From: Arthrobacter globiformis
GTDB taxonomy: Bacteria > Actinomycetota > Actinomycetes > Actinomycetales > Micrococcaceae
Reading direction: 5' to 3'
DNA: 64,000 bases
NCBI RefSeq assembly: GCF_003261175.1
Contig: NZ_QLNP01000007.1
Location: 1-64,000 of the forward strand
A program made the position numbers and the translations under genes. The first letter of the stretch is position 1. Every line of letters starts with the position of its first letter. This document shows, piece by piece, positions 24,175-33,065 of this stretch. The notes under the pieces were generated by a model. That model saw only the letters and a program-made list of their open reading frames with translations, made no database searches and was not told the DNA's origin.

Positions 24175-25389
24175 ATGACGTTTTCAATCGGTGTAGTCGG
24201 GGTGGGGCAGTTCGGTGGCCAGTTCGCCCATCTCTTCAAGCTCCACCCCGGGGTCAGTGAGGTCTTCGTCGTGGACGAGCGGGCGGACCGCGCGGCCGAG
24301 GCGGTCGCTCAGTACGGCCTAGCCGGTTCCATTGGCACCTTCGATGAACTGCTGGCGTCCGACGTCGACGCCGTCGCCATCTTCACGCAGCGGTGGACCC
24401 ACGGACCGCTGGTGGAGCGCGCCCTCCGGGCCGGAAAGCATGTCTACTCGGCCGTGCCCATGGCCGTCACCGAGGACGAGATCGCGAAAATCATCGACGC
24501 CGTCCGTGAGACCGGCAACGTTTACATGATGGGTGAGACCAGCTACTACAACCCGGCCACGGTGTATGCGCGCGAGCAGCACGCGGCCGGCCGGTTCGGA
24601 AGGGTGTTCTACTCCGAAGGCGACTACGTCCACGACATGGACCTGGGCTTTTACGACGCCTACCAGTACAGCGGCGGGGAGCGCTGGAAGGAAACCGCCA
24701 GCTACCCGCCCATGCTGTACCCGACCCACGCGATCGGCGGTGTCCTCGGCGCCCTGCCGTCGCATGCGGTGAGCGTCAGCTGCGTCGGCGTGAAGGACGA
24801 CCGTCAGGACGGGGTGTTCGACAAGGACATCAGCATGTTCGGGAACGACTTCTCCAACGCCACGGCCCTCTTCGAACTGAACGACGGCGGTGCCATGCGG
24901 ACCAACGAGATGCGCCGGGTGGGCTATCCCTCGCATATCCGCGAGTCCCGCTTCCGGTTCTTCGGCACCGAGGCCAGCTTTGAGCAGCTGGCCAAGGTGA
25001 CGGTGTGGCAGGACAAGGCCAACGTCCATGACATCTCTGAGCAGGTGGAGTCCCGGCCCAGCGTGTCCCTGGACGATCCGTCGCTCGCAAACGTGGCACC
25101 CGAACTGCGGGACGCCTTTGTGTCCGGGCTGGCGCCGGTGCATGACAGCAGCAGGCTGCCGGAGGAGTTCCGCGGTGCCCCCAACGGCCACGAAGGCAGC
25201 CACCAGTTCCTGGTGGACGACTTTGTCACGGCCGTGAACACGGGGTCCCTGCCGCCGGTCAACGCCTGGACGGCCGCAAGGTTCACCCTGCCCGGCATCG
25301 TGGCCCACGAGTCCGCCCGGCGGAACGGCGAACGGCTGCCCATCCGCGACTTCGGCGACGCTCCGGCCACGGTTCAGGACGTGCTGTAG
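24175..25389 (+). CDS. Gfo/Idh/MocA-family NAD(P)-dependent oxidoreductase
   Basis: 404 residues. The Rossmann domain starts MTFSIGVVGVGQFGGQFAHLF (glycine-rich nucleotide loop). The family catalytic region is seen as GKHVYSAVPMAVT, with Ala-Val-Pro where many members have Glu-Lys-Pro, so the usual catalytic Lys is not obvious. The C-terminal domain carries YPTHAIGGVLGALP. Probably acts on a sugar or sugar acid linked to galactoside catabolism. AGGAAGG at 24160-24166 with an 8-nt spacer supports this ATG. Divergent from the importer operon and followed by the LacI gene. Confidence 0.88.
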   Translation: MTFSIGVVGVGQFGGQFAHLFKLHPGVSEVFVVDERADRAAEAVAQYGLAGSIGTFDELLASDVDAVAIFTQRWTHGPLVERALRAGKHVYSAVPMAVTEDEIAKIIDAVRETGNVYMMGETSYYNPATVYAREQHAAGRFGRVFYSEGDYVHDMDLGFYDAYQYSGGERWKETASYPPMLYPTHAIGGVLGALPSHAVSVSCVGVKDDRQDGVFDKDISMFGNDFSNATALFELNDGGAMRTNEMRRVGYPSHIRESRFRFFGTEASFEQLAKVTVWQDKANVHDISEQVESRPSVSLDDPSLANVAPELRDAFVSGLAPVHDSSRLPEEFRGAPNGHEGSHQFLVDDFVTAVNTGSLPPVNAWTAARFTLPGIVAHESARRNGERLPIRDFGDAPATVQDVL

Positions 25390-25403
25390 CTAGCATGGAC
25401 ACT

Positions 25404-26423
25404 ATGACCATTCCGGCAGCGCCCGCCCCGCGGACCCAGGTGACCCGCAAGGATGTTGCCCGGTACGCCGGGGTGAGCACCGCCGTCGTCAGCTACGTAG
25501 TGAATGGCGGGCCGAAGAAGGTGGCACCCGCCACCGAGGCGAAGGTCCAGGAAGCCATCCGGCAGCTGGGCTACCGCCCCAACGCGGCTGCGCGGGCCCT
25601 GAAACTGGGGTCCAGCGAGACGATCGGTCTGGTCATTCCGGACAACAGCAACCCGTTCTTCTCGATGCTTGCCCACGCAGTGGAAGACGCGGCGGGGGCG
25701 CTCGGGTACGCCCTGGTGCTGACCAATTCGGATGGCAACCTCGCCAAGGAGCGCCGGAACATCCGGAACCTGGCAGCCCGGCAGGTGGACGGCGTGGTGC
25801 TTGCCAGCGTCCTGTTCGAACCTGAGCTGGCCGACCTGGAGGCCGCTGAGATCCCGTCCGTGCTCCTGAGCCACAGCGGGAGCTCGGCCGGCGTCACCAC
25901 GGTGGGCGTGGACCTGGCCAAGGGGGCCCGCACCGCCGTCGAGCATTTGATCAGCCACGGCCACACCAACATCGGCCTGGCCATGGGCACCACCACCGGC
26001 AACGAAGCGGACGCCCGCGAAGAGGGCTGGGTGCAGGCGCTTCGGAATGCCGGCCTGCCGGAGGGCCCCATTGCCCGCAGCGCCTTCACGCGGGTTGGCG
26101 GCTACGCGGCAGGGCAGCGGCTTCTGGCGTCGGGGCACCGGCCCACCGCCATCTTCGCCAGCTCTGACATGCAGGCCATCGGCATCCTCCGCGCGCTCCA
26201 CGAGGCAGGCCTGTCCGTCCCGGGGGACATCGCACTGGTCTCCTTCGACGGTTCGGAGGACGCCGAGTACTCCTGGCCGACGCTGACCACGGTGGAGCAG
26301 CCCGTGCGCGACATGGCCGAGGCGGCGGTCCGGGCACTTGTTGGCGCGGACCGGGGCGCTCCGGCCCAGCACCGCGTCTTTCCGACAAAGCTCCTGGTCC
26401 GACAGTCCTGCGGCTGCCCGTAA
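25404..26423 (+). CDS. LacI-family transcriptional repressor
   Basis: 339 residues. The N-terminal helix-turn-helix VTRKDVARYAGVSTAVVSYVVNG and hinge RPNAAARALKLG are followed by a periplasmic-binding-protein-like sensor domain (TIGLVIPDNSNPFFS to TTVEQPVRDMAEAA). It probably represses the divergent galactoside operon and the oxidoreductase through the operators at 24007 and 24084. The ATG at 25404 is chosen over 25395 because TAGCAT (25391-25396) lies 7 nt upstream of it, a leaderless promoter arrangement, and no ribosome site precedes either ATG. Confidence 0.92.
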   Translation: MTIPAAPAPRTQVTRKDVARYAGVSTAVVSYVVNGGPKKVAPATEAKVQEAIRQLGYRPNAAARALKLGSSETIGLVIPDNSNPFFSMLAHAVEDAAGALGYALVLTNSDGNLAKERRNIRNLAARQVDGVVLASVLFEPELADLEAAEIPSVLLSHSGSSAGVTTVGVDLAKGARTAVEHLISHGHTNIGLAMGTTTGNEADAREEGWVQALRNAGLPEGPIARSAFTRVGGYAAGQRLLASGHRPTAIFASSDMQAIGILRALHEAGLSVPGDIALVSFDGSEDAEYSWPTLTTVEQPVRDMAEAAVRALVGADRGAPAQHRVFPTKLLVRQSCGCP

Positions 26424-26434
26424 GGCTGGACGAA

Positions 26435-27214
26435 TTACACCAGCCTCAGCCGGCCCACCCGGTCGCGGAGGATCCGCTGGGCGTCAGGGGACAAGCCCGC
26501 GTCGCAGATCACCTCGTCGGCCTCCTCGAGCTTGGCGATGGTGCTGATTCCCTGCGTGCCCCACTTGGTGTGGTCCGCCAGGACCACCACCTTGCGGGAC
26601 GCTGCGATGAAGGCGCGGTTGGTTTCCGCCTCCAGCAGGTTGGGCGTGGTGTAGCCGGCATCCGCGTCCATGCCGTGCACCCCGAGGAACAGCAGGTCCA
26701 GGTGGAGCTGGCGGAGCGCCGCCGTCGCGATGGGACCCACGAGGGCGTCCGACGGCGTGCGCTCGCCGCCGATGAGGATCACCGTGGAGGCGTGGCGCCC
26801 GGACCCCGCCGAGGCATGGTGGAAGAGGTCGGCGATCTTCACCGAGTTGGTCACCGCGGTGATCCGGGGGCCGTTGGCGAGTTCCTTGGCCAGCGCCCAG
26901 GTGGTGGTGCCCGCGCTCAGGGCCACCGCCATGCCCTCGTGGACCAGCGCGGCGGCCTCCAGGGCAATGGCGCGCTTCTGCGCGGTCAGCTGGGTGGACT
27001 TCAGCTCGAACCCGGGCTCATGCGTGCTGGCATCCCCGGGCAGCTTGGCACCGCCGTGGATCCGTTCCACCTGCCCGCTCTCCTCCAGCATCTCGATGTC
27101 GCGGCGCACCGTCATCAGGGACACGCCCAGCTGCTGGGCCAGATCCGACACGCGGACCACCCGCTCGCGCCGGACGGCGTCCACTATGGACTGGTGGCGG
27201 GCCGCGGGAAGCAT
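26435..27214 (-). CDS. DeoR-family transcriptional regulator
   Basis: 259 residues. The N-terminal winged helix has RHQSIVDAVRRERVVRVSDLAQQLGVSLMTVRRDI, followed by the DeoR signature VERIHGGA. The C-terminal sugar-phosphate sensor domain includes ALSAGTTTWALAKEL, VTNSVKIADLF, GPIATAALRQLHLDLLFLGVHG and LADHTKWG. Last gene of the second sugar-import operon, 44 nt after the MalG-type gene, so it is likely the local repressor responding to a phosphorylated sugar. AAAGGA precedes the ATG. Confidence 0.94.
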   Translation of the reverse strand: MLPAARHQSIVDAVRRERVVRVSDLAQQLGVSLMTVRRDIEMLEESGQVERIHGGAKLPGDASTHEPGFELKSTQLTAQKRAIALEAAALVHEGMAVALSAGTTTWALAKELANGPRITAVTNSVKIADLFHHASAGSGRHASTVILIGGERTPSDALVGPIATAALRQLHLDLLFLGVHGMDADAGYTTPNLLEAETNRAFIAASRKVVVLADHTKWGTQGISTIAKLEEADEVICDAGLSPDAQRILRDRVGRLRLV

Positions 27215-27258
27215 CGGGATCCTTTCAGTAGGCGAAACCTGGTACTGCCCATCATCGC

Positions 27259-28170
27259 CTAGCCCTTGCTGGAACCAAGAGTCAGGCCCGCAACAAACTG
27301 CCGCTGCAGGAGCAGGTAGACGATCAGGGTGGGGATGACCGTGATGACTGCGCCGGCCGCCAGCAGGTTGTAGTTGTTCAGGAACTCGCCCTGGAGGTTG
27401 TTGATCGCGGTGGTGACGGGCAGCCGGTCGCCGCTCTGGATGAACAGCAGGGGCCAGAAGAAATCGTTGTAGATGAAGATGACTTCCAGGGTTGCGAGGG
27501 CAGCAAAGGCCGGCCGGCACAGCGGCATGATGATCTCCCGGTACTGGCGCCAGATCCCGGCACCGTCCACGAGTGCGGCCTCGGTCAGGTCCGCGGAGAG
27601 CGCCTTCATGTAGTTGGACAGCACGAAGGTGCAGAATCCCATCTGGAAGGCCATGTTCACCGCGATGACGATGATGTACGTGTTCAGCATGTTGCCGGAG
27701 TCGCTGAAGGAGTAGGGCACCTGGAAGTGCTTGGCCATCTCGAACAGCGGCGCCGCCAGCACCTGGGGCGGCAGCAGGTTCCCCGCCGTGAACATGATGA
27801 GCAGCGTGACGTTGAACTTCCAGCTGACCCGGCTGACGGCGAACGCCATCATGGAAGCGAAAAAGAGCACCAGCAGCACGGCGGGGACGCAGATGATCAC
27901 CGAGTTCCAGAGGTATTTGGCGAAACCGCCCTGGGACCAGGCCTGGATGAAGTTGTCGAAGTTGAAGTCGCCGGCCAGGCTGAAGTAGCCGTGCTCATTG
28001 GTGGAGGCAATCGGCCGCAGGGCGGTGAACACGGCCCAGACCAGGGGAATCAGCCACATGACCGCCATGGCCGTCAGGAAGATATGCGTGCCGTAATGCC
28101 GTTTCGGCCTGCTGCCGGATCGGGTTGCCGGCCGGCTCGTGGCCGTGCCGGGGGAGACGGCGGCGCTCAT
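27259..28170 (-). CDS. Carbohydrate ABC transporter permease, MalG type (second importer)
   Basis: 303 residues with six predicted helices; the first begins IFLTAMAVMWLIPLVWAVFTALRP. The EAA loop reads LTEAALVDGAGIWRQYREIIMP. The start overlaps the stop of the MalF-type gene by 4 nt (ATGA), so translation is coupled. Substrate unknown; no hydrolase is linked to this operon. Confidence 0.94.
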   Translation of the reverse strand: MSAAVSPGTATSRPATRSGSRPKRHYGTHIFLTAMAVMWLIPLVWAVFTALRPIASTNEHGYFSLAGDFNFDNFIQAWSQGGFAKYLWNSVIICVPAVLLVLFFASMMAFAVSRVSWKFNVTLLIMFTAGNLLPPQVLAAPLFEMAKHFQVPYSFSDSGNMLNTYIIVIAVNMAFQMGFCTFVLSNYMKALSADLTEAALVDGAGIWRQYREIIMPLCRPAFAALATLEVIFIYNDFFWPLLFIQSGDRLPVTTAINNLQGEFLNNYNLLAAGAVITVIPTLIVYLLLQRQFVAGLTLGSSKG

Positions 28171-29138
28171 GCCCTGTTCTCCCTGCCGAAGGTGCGGCTG
28201 AGGTAGAACACGATGGGAACGAGGGAGATGACCAGCAGGACCACGGCAAGGGCGGATCCGACGCCGATCACCTGGCCTTCGCCCACGAGGTTCTGGATCA
28301 CCAGCGCGCTGAGGAGCTCCAGGCCGTTGGTGCCGCGGTTAATGACGTAGACGACGTCGAACGCCCGCAGCGACTCGATGATGGTGATGACGACGATGAC
28401 GATGTTGATGGGCCGCATGGCAGGAAAGACCACACGGAAGAAGGTCTGCGCAGCGTTGGCGCCGTCGATGGCGGCGGCTTCCTTCAGGCTGGGGTCCACG
28501 CCCTTCAGGCCCGCCAGATACAGCAGCATGACATAGCCCGCGTGACGCCACGTGGCGGCGACCATGGCTGCCCAGATGTTTATTGAGGAATCCCCGAACC
28601 AGTCAACGGCCTGCGGCGTCCCCGAGGTTCCGAGCAGGAAGTTCAGCAGGCCGTTGTCACGCTGGTAGAACAGCTGCCAGATGATGCCGATCAGTGCCAG
28701 GGACAGCATCACCGGCGTGAAGAAAATGCTCTGGTAGATTCTGCTGCCGCGGATCTGCTGGTCCAGCAGCACTGCCAGCAGCAGGCCCAGCGGGGTGGCC
28801 ACCAGGGCCAGGAACGCCAGCCACAGCATGTTGTGCTGGATGGCAGGCCAGAACGGCGGGTAGTCCTGCGAGATGTACTGGTAATTGTCGCCGCCCGCCG
28901 GCCTGATGTCGCCCAGCGCCAGGCCGTTCCACCGCGTGAAGCTCAGCCCGACGGACATCACCGTGGGCAGCCAGATGAAAACCAGTTGGATCAGGGTGGG
29001 AAGGCCCACCATGAGCGACAGAACCACCTTGTCCCGTCTGGAGAGCCGGCGGACCTTGCCGCTGCCCACCCGCTTCGCCGGAGTCCCGGACGGAGCCCGG
29101 GACTCCGGCGGGACGAGGTCTCTTGCTGTTGCGCTCAT
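28167..29138 (-). CDS. Carbohydrate ABC transporter permease, MalF type (second importer)
   Basis: 323 residues with six predicted helices beginning VVLSLMVGLPTLIQLVFIWLP. The EAA-like loop reads SLKEAAAIDGANAAQTFFRVVFP. It lies 15 nt after the binding-protein gene. As with the first importer, no ATP-binding subunit is encoded nearby, which suggests a shared MsiK-type ATPase elsewhere. Confidence 0.94.
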   Translation of the reverse strand: MSATARDLVPPESRAPSGTPAKRVGSGKVRRLSRRDKVVLSLMVGLPTLIQLVFIWLPTVMSVGLSFTRWNGLALGDIRPAGGDNYQYISQDYPPFWPAIQHNMLWLAFLALVATPLGLLLAVLLDQQIRGSRIYQSIFFTPVMLSLALIGIIWQLFYQRDNGLLNFLLGTSGTPQAVDWFGDSSINIWAAMVAATWRHAGYVMLLYLAGLKGVDPSLKEAAAIDGANAAQTFFRVVFPAMRPINIVIVVITIIESLRAFDVVYVINRGTNGLELLSALVIQNLVGEGQVIGVGSALAVVLLVISLVPIVFYLSRTFGRENRA

Positions 29139-29153
29139 GAGAGTCCCCGGCTG

Positions 29154-30464
29154 CTACTGGGCGGCGTACAGTGACTTGGCCTGCGCCTCAAGGTTCTTGA
29201 CGTCCATCTTGCCGTTCTTGAGGAAGGTCTGCAGGGCCGGAATCATGACGTTGTTGGCCATGGCGGGCAGGGCGTCCCGGTCGAAGAACTGGCTGATTGA
29301 CTTCGCCTGCGCGATGGTGTCTGCGCATTTCTTGTTCAGCGGCGTGAACTTGGAGGTGTCCGCGCCCTTGGCCGTGGCGATGTTGGAGGCGTCCACCGAG
29401 GCGTAGGTGTCCTGGCCCTCGGGGGTGCCGATGTATTCCATGAACTGGTGCGCAGCTGCGTTCCCGCCGCCTTTCGTGGACAGCAGCAGCCCGTCGATGG
29501 GTGCCTCCACCGCATCGCGACCTTCGGTGGCGATCTCCGGGAACGCAAAGAAATCGATGTCCTTCAGCACCGCAGGATCGGTGAACTGCTGCGTGACGAA
29601 GGAGCCGAGCAGGTACATGCCTGTCTTCTTGGCAGCCAGCGCTCTCGCCGCGTCCTGCCAGGTCTGGCCGAGAGCCGCCGGATCCTGGAAGGGCAGCAGG
29701 GCGGACCAGGTGTCGAAGACGTCTGTCACCTTCTTTTGGTCCCAGGACTCCTTGTGGGCGCACAGGTCCACGTGGAACTGGTAACCGTTGAGGCGCATGT
29801 TGATGTAGTCGAACGTGCCCATGGCGGGCCAGCCGTCCTTGTCCGCAAAACCGATCGGGATGATGCCGTCGGCCTTCATCTTGGCCGCCAGGGTCTTCAG
29901 GGCATCGAAGGTTTCCGGCACCTCGTAACCCTTGCTGGCCCACACGCTCTTCCGGTAGAAGAAACCCCACGGATAGTTGTAGTTGGGGACGAAGTACATT
30001 TTCCCGTCCGGGCCGGTGGACGCCTTCTTCAGGGCGTCCGAGAAGTTGCCCCCGATCTTGGCCCAGACGTCATCAACCGGTGCCAGAAGCCCCTTGCTGG
30101 CATAAAACTGCATCCTGTATCCGGCGAACCAGGTAAAGGCGTCGTCCGGCGAGCCCTGCAGGTACGAGTTGATCTTGTTCTGGAAGTCGTTGTGCGGCAC
30201 CACGTTGGTCCGGACCGTCTTGCCCGTCTTCTGGGTGAAGGCATCGGTGACTGCCTCGTACGCCTTCTTGGGAACTTCGTCGGAGGAACCTGAGCCGAAC
30301 GAGAGGCCGGAGGATTCCGAGCCTCCGGCGGACGGTCCGCTGCCGCCGGTGCACGCCGCCAACAGTGGCACGCCCGCCAGGCCGGCGGCACTCACGCCAA
30401 TAGTTTTGAGGAATGTCCGCCGGGCCGGCCCGGCTGTGGTTGACGTTTCCGGATGTGCTGCCAT
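29154..30464 (-). CDS. Carbohydrate-binding lipoprotein with Tat-type signal (second importer)
   Basis: 436 residues. The N terminus has ARRTFLKTIGVSAAGLAGVPLLAAC: a twin-arginine motif followed by a hydrophobic stretch and a lipobox ending in Cys, predicting export in folded form by Tat and lipid anchoring. The mature part has the extracellular solute-binding pattern, for example ALKTLAAKMKADGIIPIGFADKDGWP and FMEYIGTPEGQDTYAS. The ATG at 30464 is chosen because it opens the signal peptide with GGGAGAG just upstream. First gene of the operon binding protein-MalF-MalG-DeoR. Confidence 0.93.
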   Translation of the reverse strand: MAAHPETSTTAGPARRTFLKTIGVSAAGLAGVPLLAACTGGSGPSAGGSESSGLSFGSGSSDEVPKKAYEAVTDAFTQKTGKTVRTNVVPHNDFQNKINSYLQGSPDDAFTWFAGYRMQFYASKGLLAPVDDVWAKIGGNFSDALKKASTGPDGKMYFVPNYNYPWGFFYRKSVWASKGYEVPETFDALKTLAAKMKADGIIPIGFADKDGWPAMGTFDYINMRLNGYQFHVDLCAHKESWDQKKVTDVFDTWSALLPFQDPAALGQTWQDAARALAAKKTGMYLLGSFVTQQFTDPAVLKDIDFFAFPEIATEGRDAVEAPIDGLLLSTKGGGNAAAHQFMEYIGTPEGQDTYASVDASNIATAKGADTSKFTPLNKKCADTIAQAKSISQFFDRDALPAMANNVMIPALQTFLKNGKMDVKNLEAQAKSLYAAQ

Positions 30465-30486
30465 GATCTCTCCCGGGATGGAGCCT

Positions 30487-30502
30487 TGTGACATCTGTCA
30501 CA
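30487..30502. promoter_or_regulatory. Perfect Crp/GlxR consensus site before the second sugar operon
   Basis: TGTGACATCTGTCACA matches TGTGA-N6-TCACA at all ten half-site positions, with 7-bp palindromic arms. It lies 23 nt upstream of the binding-protein start. If TATAGT on the minus strand (30516-30511) is the -10, the site centres near +10, a repressing position. Confidence 0.75.
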
Positions 30503-30510
30503 TATCAATG

Positions 30511-30516
30511 ACTATA
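30511..30516 (-). promoter_or_regulatory. Possible -10 element of the second sugar operon
   Basis: TATAGT on the minus strand (one mismatch to TATAAT), 47 nt upstream of the start codon. The -35 region at the right spacing (TTCCTG) is weak. Confidence 0.45.
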
Positions 30517-30594
30517 ACCTTGCAAAAGGGAACAGGAAAGATCGCAAAAGAACACGCGGGGTTCCGGCGGCGGGACCTCCTCAGGAGAGCAAAA

Positions 30595-30640
30595 AGGAGG
30601 GCCCGCCCGGCGCTGAACTGCGCTCCGGGCGGGCCCTCCT
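30595..30640 (-). terminator. Terminator of acs
   Basis: A perfect 16-bp stem (30595-30610 with 30625-30640) and a 14-nt loop, followed on the minus strand by a T run (30595-30591). It lies 10 nt downstream of the acs stop. Confidence 0.9.
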
Positions 30641-30649
30641 GTGGCTCCG

Positions 30650-32662
30650 CTACTTCTTCAGGGACGCCGCGATCTGCTGCATGACGGTGTTGTCGGCAAG
30701 CGTGGTTGCGTCTCCGACGTCGCGGCCCTCGGCCACGTCCTTGAGGAGGCGGCGCATGATCTTGCCCGAGCGGGTCTTGGGCAGTTCGGGCACCACCAGG
30801 ATGGTCTTGGGCTTGGCGATCGGTCCGATTTCCTTGCCGACGTGGTTGCGGAGGTCCTGGACGATCTCGTCCCCGGAGTCCACGGCATCGCCGCGGAGGA
30901 TGACGAACGCGACGACAGCCTGGCCGGTGGTTTCGTCGGTGGCGCCAACGACGGCGGCCTCCGCCACGGCCGGGTGGCTCACCAGGGCGGACTCGATTTC
31001 GGTGGTGGAGAGGCGGTGCCCGGAGACGTTCATGACGTCGTCCACCCGGCCCAGGAGCCAGATGTCGCCGTCCTCGTCCTTCTTGGCGCCGTCACCGGCG
31101 AAGTACATGGTTTCGAAGCGGGACCAGTAGGTGTCCTTGAACCGTTCCGGGTCGCCCCAGATGCCGCGCAGCATGGCCGGCCAGGGTTCGCGGATCACCA
31201 GGAAGCCGCCGTGCCCGTCCGGGACCGACGCGCCGTTCTCGTCCACGACGTCCACGGCGATGCCGGGCAGGGGCACCTGCGCGGAGCCGGGTTTGGTGGC
31301 GGTCACGCCGGGCAGGGGGGCGATAATCTGCGCGCCGGTTTCGGTCTGCCACCAGGTGTCCACGATCGGTGCGGGGTTTTGCTTGCCGCCGTTTCCGCCG
31401 ATGACGTCGCGGTACCACATCCAGGCTTCGGGGTTGATGGGTTCCCCGACCGAACCCAGGACCCGGATGGAGGAGAGGTCGTACTTGTCCGGGATGTCCC
31501 GGCCCCATTTCATGAAGGTACGGATCGCGGTGGGGGCGGTGTAGAGGATGGAGACCTTGTACTTTTGCACGATCTCCCACCAGCGGCCCTGGTGCGGGGA
31601 GTCCGGCGTGCCCTCGTACATGACCTGGGTTGCGCCGTTGATGAGCGGCGCGTAGGCGACGTATGAATGGCCGGTGACCCATCCGACGTCGGCCGTGCAC
31701 CAGTAGACATCCGTTTCCGGGTGCAGGTCGAAGACGGCCTTGTGGGTGTAGGCGGTCTGGGTGAGGTAGCCGCCGGTGGTGTGCAGGATGCCCTTGGGCT
31801 TTCCGGTGGTGCCGGAGGTGTAGAGGATGAACAGCGGGTGTTCGGAGTCGTGTCCGACGGCGGTGTGCTCGGCGGAGGCTGCCCCGACGGTGTCTGCCCA
31901 CCAGTGGTCCCGGCCCTCGTGCCAGTCCACGTCCTGGCCGTTGCGCTTGACCACCACGACGTTCTGCACGGTGTGGCCCTCCTGCTCGAGGGCGGCGTCG
32001 ACTGCGGTTTTCAGGGCACTGGGCTTGCCGCGCCGGTAGGTGCCGTCAGCGGTGACCACGAGCTTGGCCTCGGCGTCCTCGATCCGGGACCGGAGCGCGT
32101 CGGCGGAGAAACCGCCGAACACCACCGAGTGCACCGCACCTATCCGTGCGCAGGCTAGCAGCGTGATCACGGCCTCGGGGATCATCGGCAGGTACACGGC
32201 CACCCGGTCGCCCTTGGCCACGCCCAGGGACTCGAAGGCGTTCGCGGCCTTCTTCACTTCCTCGGTCAGTTCCGCGTAGGTGTAGGAGCGGGAATCGCCC
32301 GGCTCGCCCTCGAAGTGGATGGCAACCCGGTCGCCCAGGCCGTTCTCCACGTGCCGGTCCAGGGCGTTGTACGCGGCGTTGACCTCGCCGCCGACGAACC
32401 ACTTGGCGAACGGCGGGTTGGACCAGTCCAGTGCCTGGTCAAAGTCCTTGGACCAGGTCAGGAGTTCGCGGGCCTGCTTGGCCCAGAATGCTGGCCGGTC
32501 GGCTGCTGCCTCTGCGTATACGTCGGCGCCCACCACGGCGTCGGCGGCGAACTCCTCGGAAGGAGCAAACTTACGGTTCTCATGCAGCAGGTTTTCAAGA
32601 GCATCGCCCTGCTGGCTGGTGGTGGCAGCGGTGGCCGTCGAGCCGGGGGTGTCCTGGGACAT
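30650..32662 (-). CDS. acs: Acetyl-CoA synthetase
   Basis: 670 residues, the usual length of AMP-forming acetate-CoA ligases. Motifs: [12 protein letters not shown] (P-loop), [33 protein letters not shown] and the C-terminal [13 protein letters not shown], whose Lys is the conserved site of regulatory acetylation. Activates acetate for entry into central metabolism. GAGG with a 6-nt spacer supports the ATG at 32662 over an in-frame ATG 15 nt upstream. Monocistronic, between the second sugar operon and a divergent membrane-protein gene. Confidence 0.97.
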   Translation of the reverse strand: MSQDTPGSTATAATTSQQGDALENLLHENRKFAPSEEFAADAVVGADVYAEAAADRPAFWAKQARELLTWSKDFDQALDWSNPPFAKWFVGGEVNAAYNALDRHVENGLGDRVAIHFEGEPGDSRSYTYAELTEEVKKAANAFESLGVAKGDRVAVYLPMIPEAVITLLACARIGAVHSVVFGGFSADALRSRIEDAEAKLVVTADGTYRRGKPSALKTAVDAALEQEGHTVQNVVVVKRNGQDVDWHEGRDHWWADTVGAASAEHTAVGHDSEHPLFILYTSGTTGKPKGILHTTGGYLTQTAYTHKAVFDLHPETDVYWCTADVGWVTGHSYVAYAPLINGATQVMYEGTPDSPHQGRWWEIVQKYKVSILYTAPTAIRTFMKWGRDIPDKYDLSSIRVLGSVGEPINPEAWMWYRDVIGGNGGKQNPAPIVDTWWQTETGAQIIAPLPGVTATKPGSAQVPLPGIAVDVVDENGASVPDGHGGFLVIREPWPAMLRGIWGDPERFKDTYWSRFETMYFAGDGAKKDEDGDIWLLGRVDDVMNVSGHRLSTTEIESALVSHPAVAEAAVVGATDETTGQAVVAFVILRGDAVDSGDEIVQDLRNHVGKEIGPIAKPKTILVVPELPKTRSGKIMRRLLKDVAEGRDVGDATTLADNTVMQQIAASLKK

Positions 32663-33065
32663 GGTGAACCTCATCATTCATCGATCTTTCCTGCGCGGTG
32701 CGCCGGTCCCGGCCACTGCCCCGCCGCTGCACGGCGTCGGGCAACGGCCCGTCACGGTTAAACCGCAAAGAGCTGTTCCGAGACCAGACTAGCGCGTCCG
32801 GCATCCGCGCGTGGGCGGCGTCACATGAGGAGCCGTGAGCGGTGTCCATTTAGCGGTGAATGGTTCTGTGGGAGGCCGGTGCCGCTTCTGTAAGCGCGCC
32901 GCACCGCGGCCAGTCAGCTAGTGAAGCACCCTCCACTTGGCTAGGCTGAGATGGACTCGTGACAGGGGCCGGATGCAGCCAGACCGCTTGTGGTCAGGCT
33001 CCGGCCGTAAGGCGGAACCACGCAGCGGACACCCGTCCGGGCGCCGCCACGCTAAGGAGAACAGA
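32663..33065. other. Divergent intergenic region between acs and the Ala-rich membrane protein
   Basis: About 400 nt. It holds TAGGCT at 32942-32947, a likely -10 for the plus gene with a weak TAGTGA 17 nt upstream, and TAGTCT on the minus strand (32791-32786), a possible -10 for acs. No good Crp site and no reading frame with a ribosome site were seen. Confidence 0.4.
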
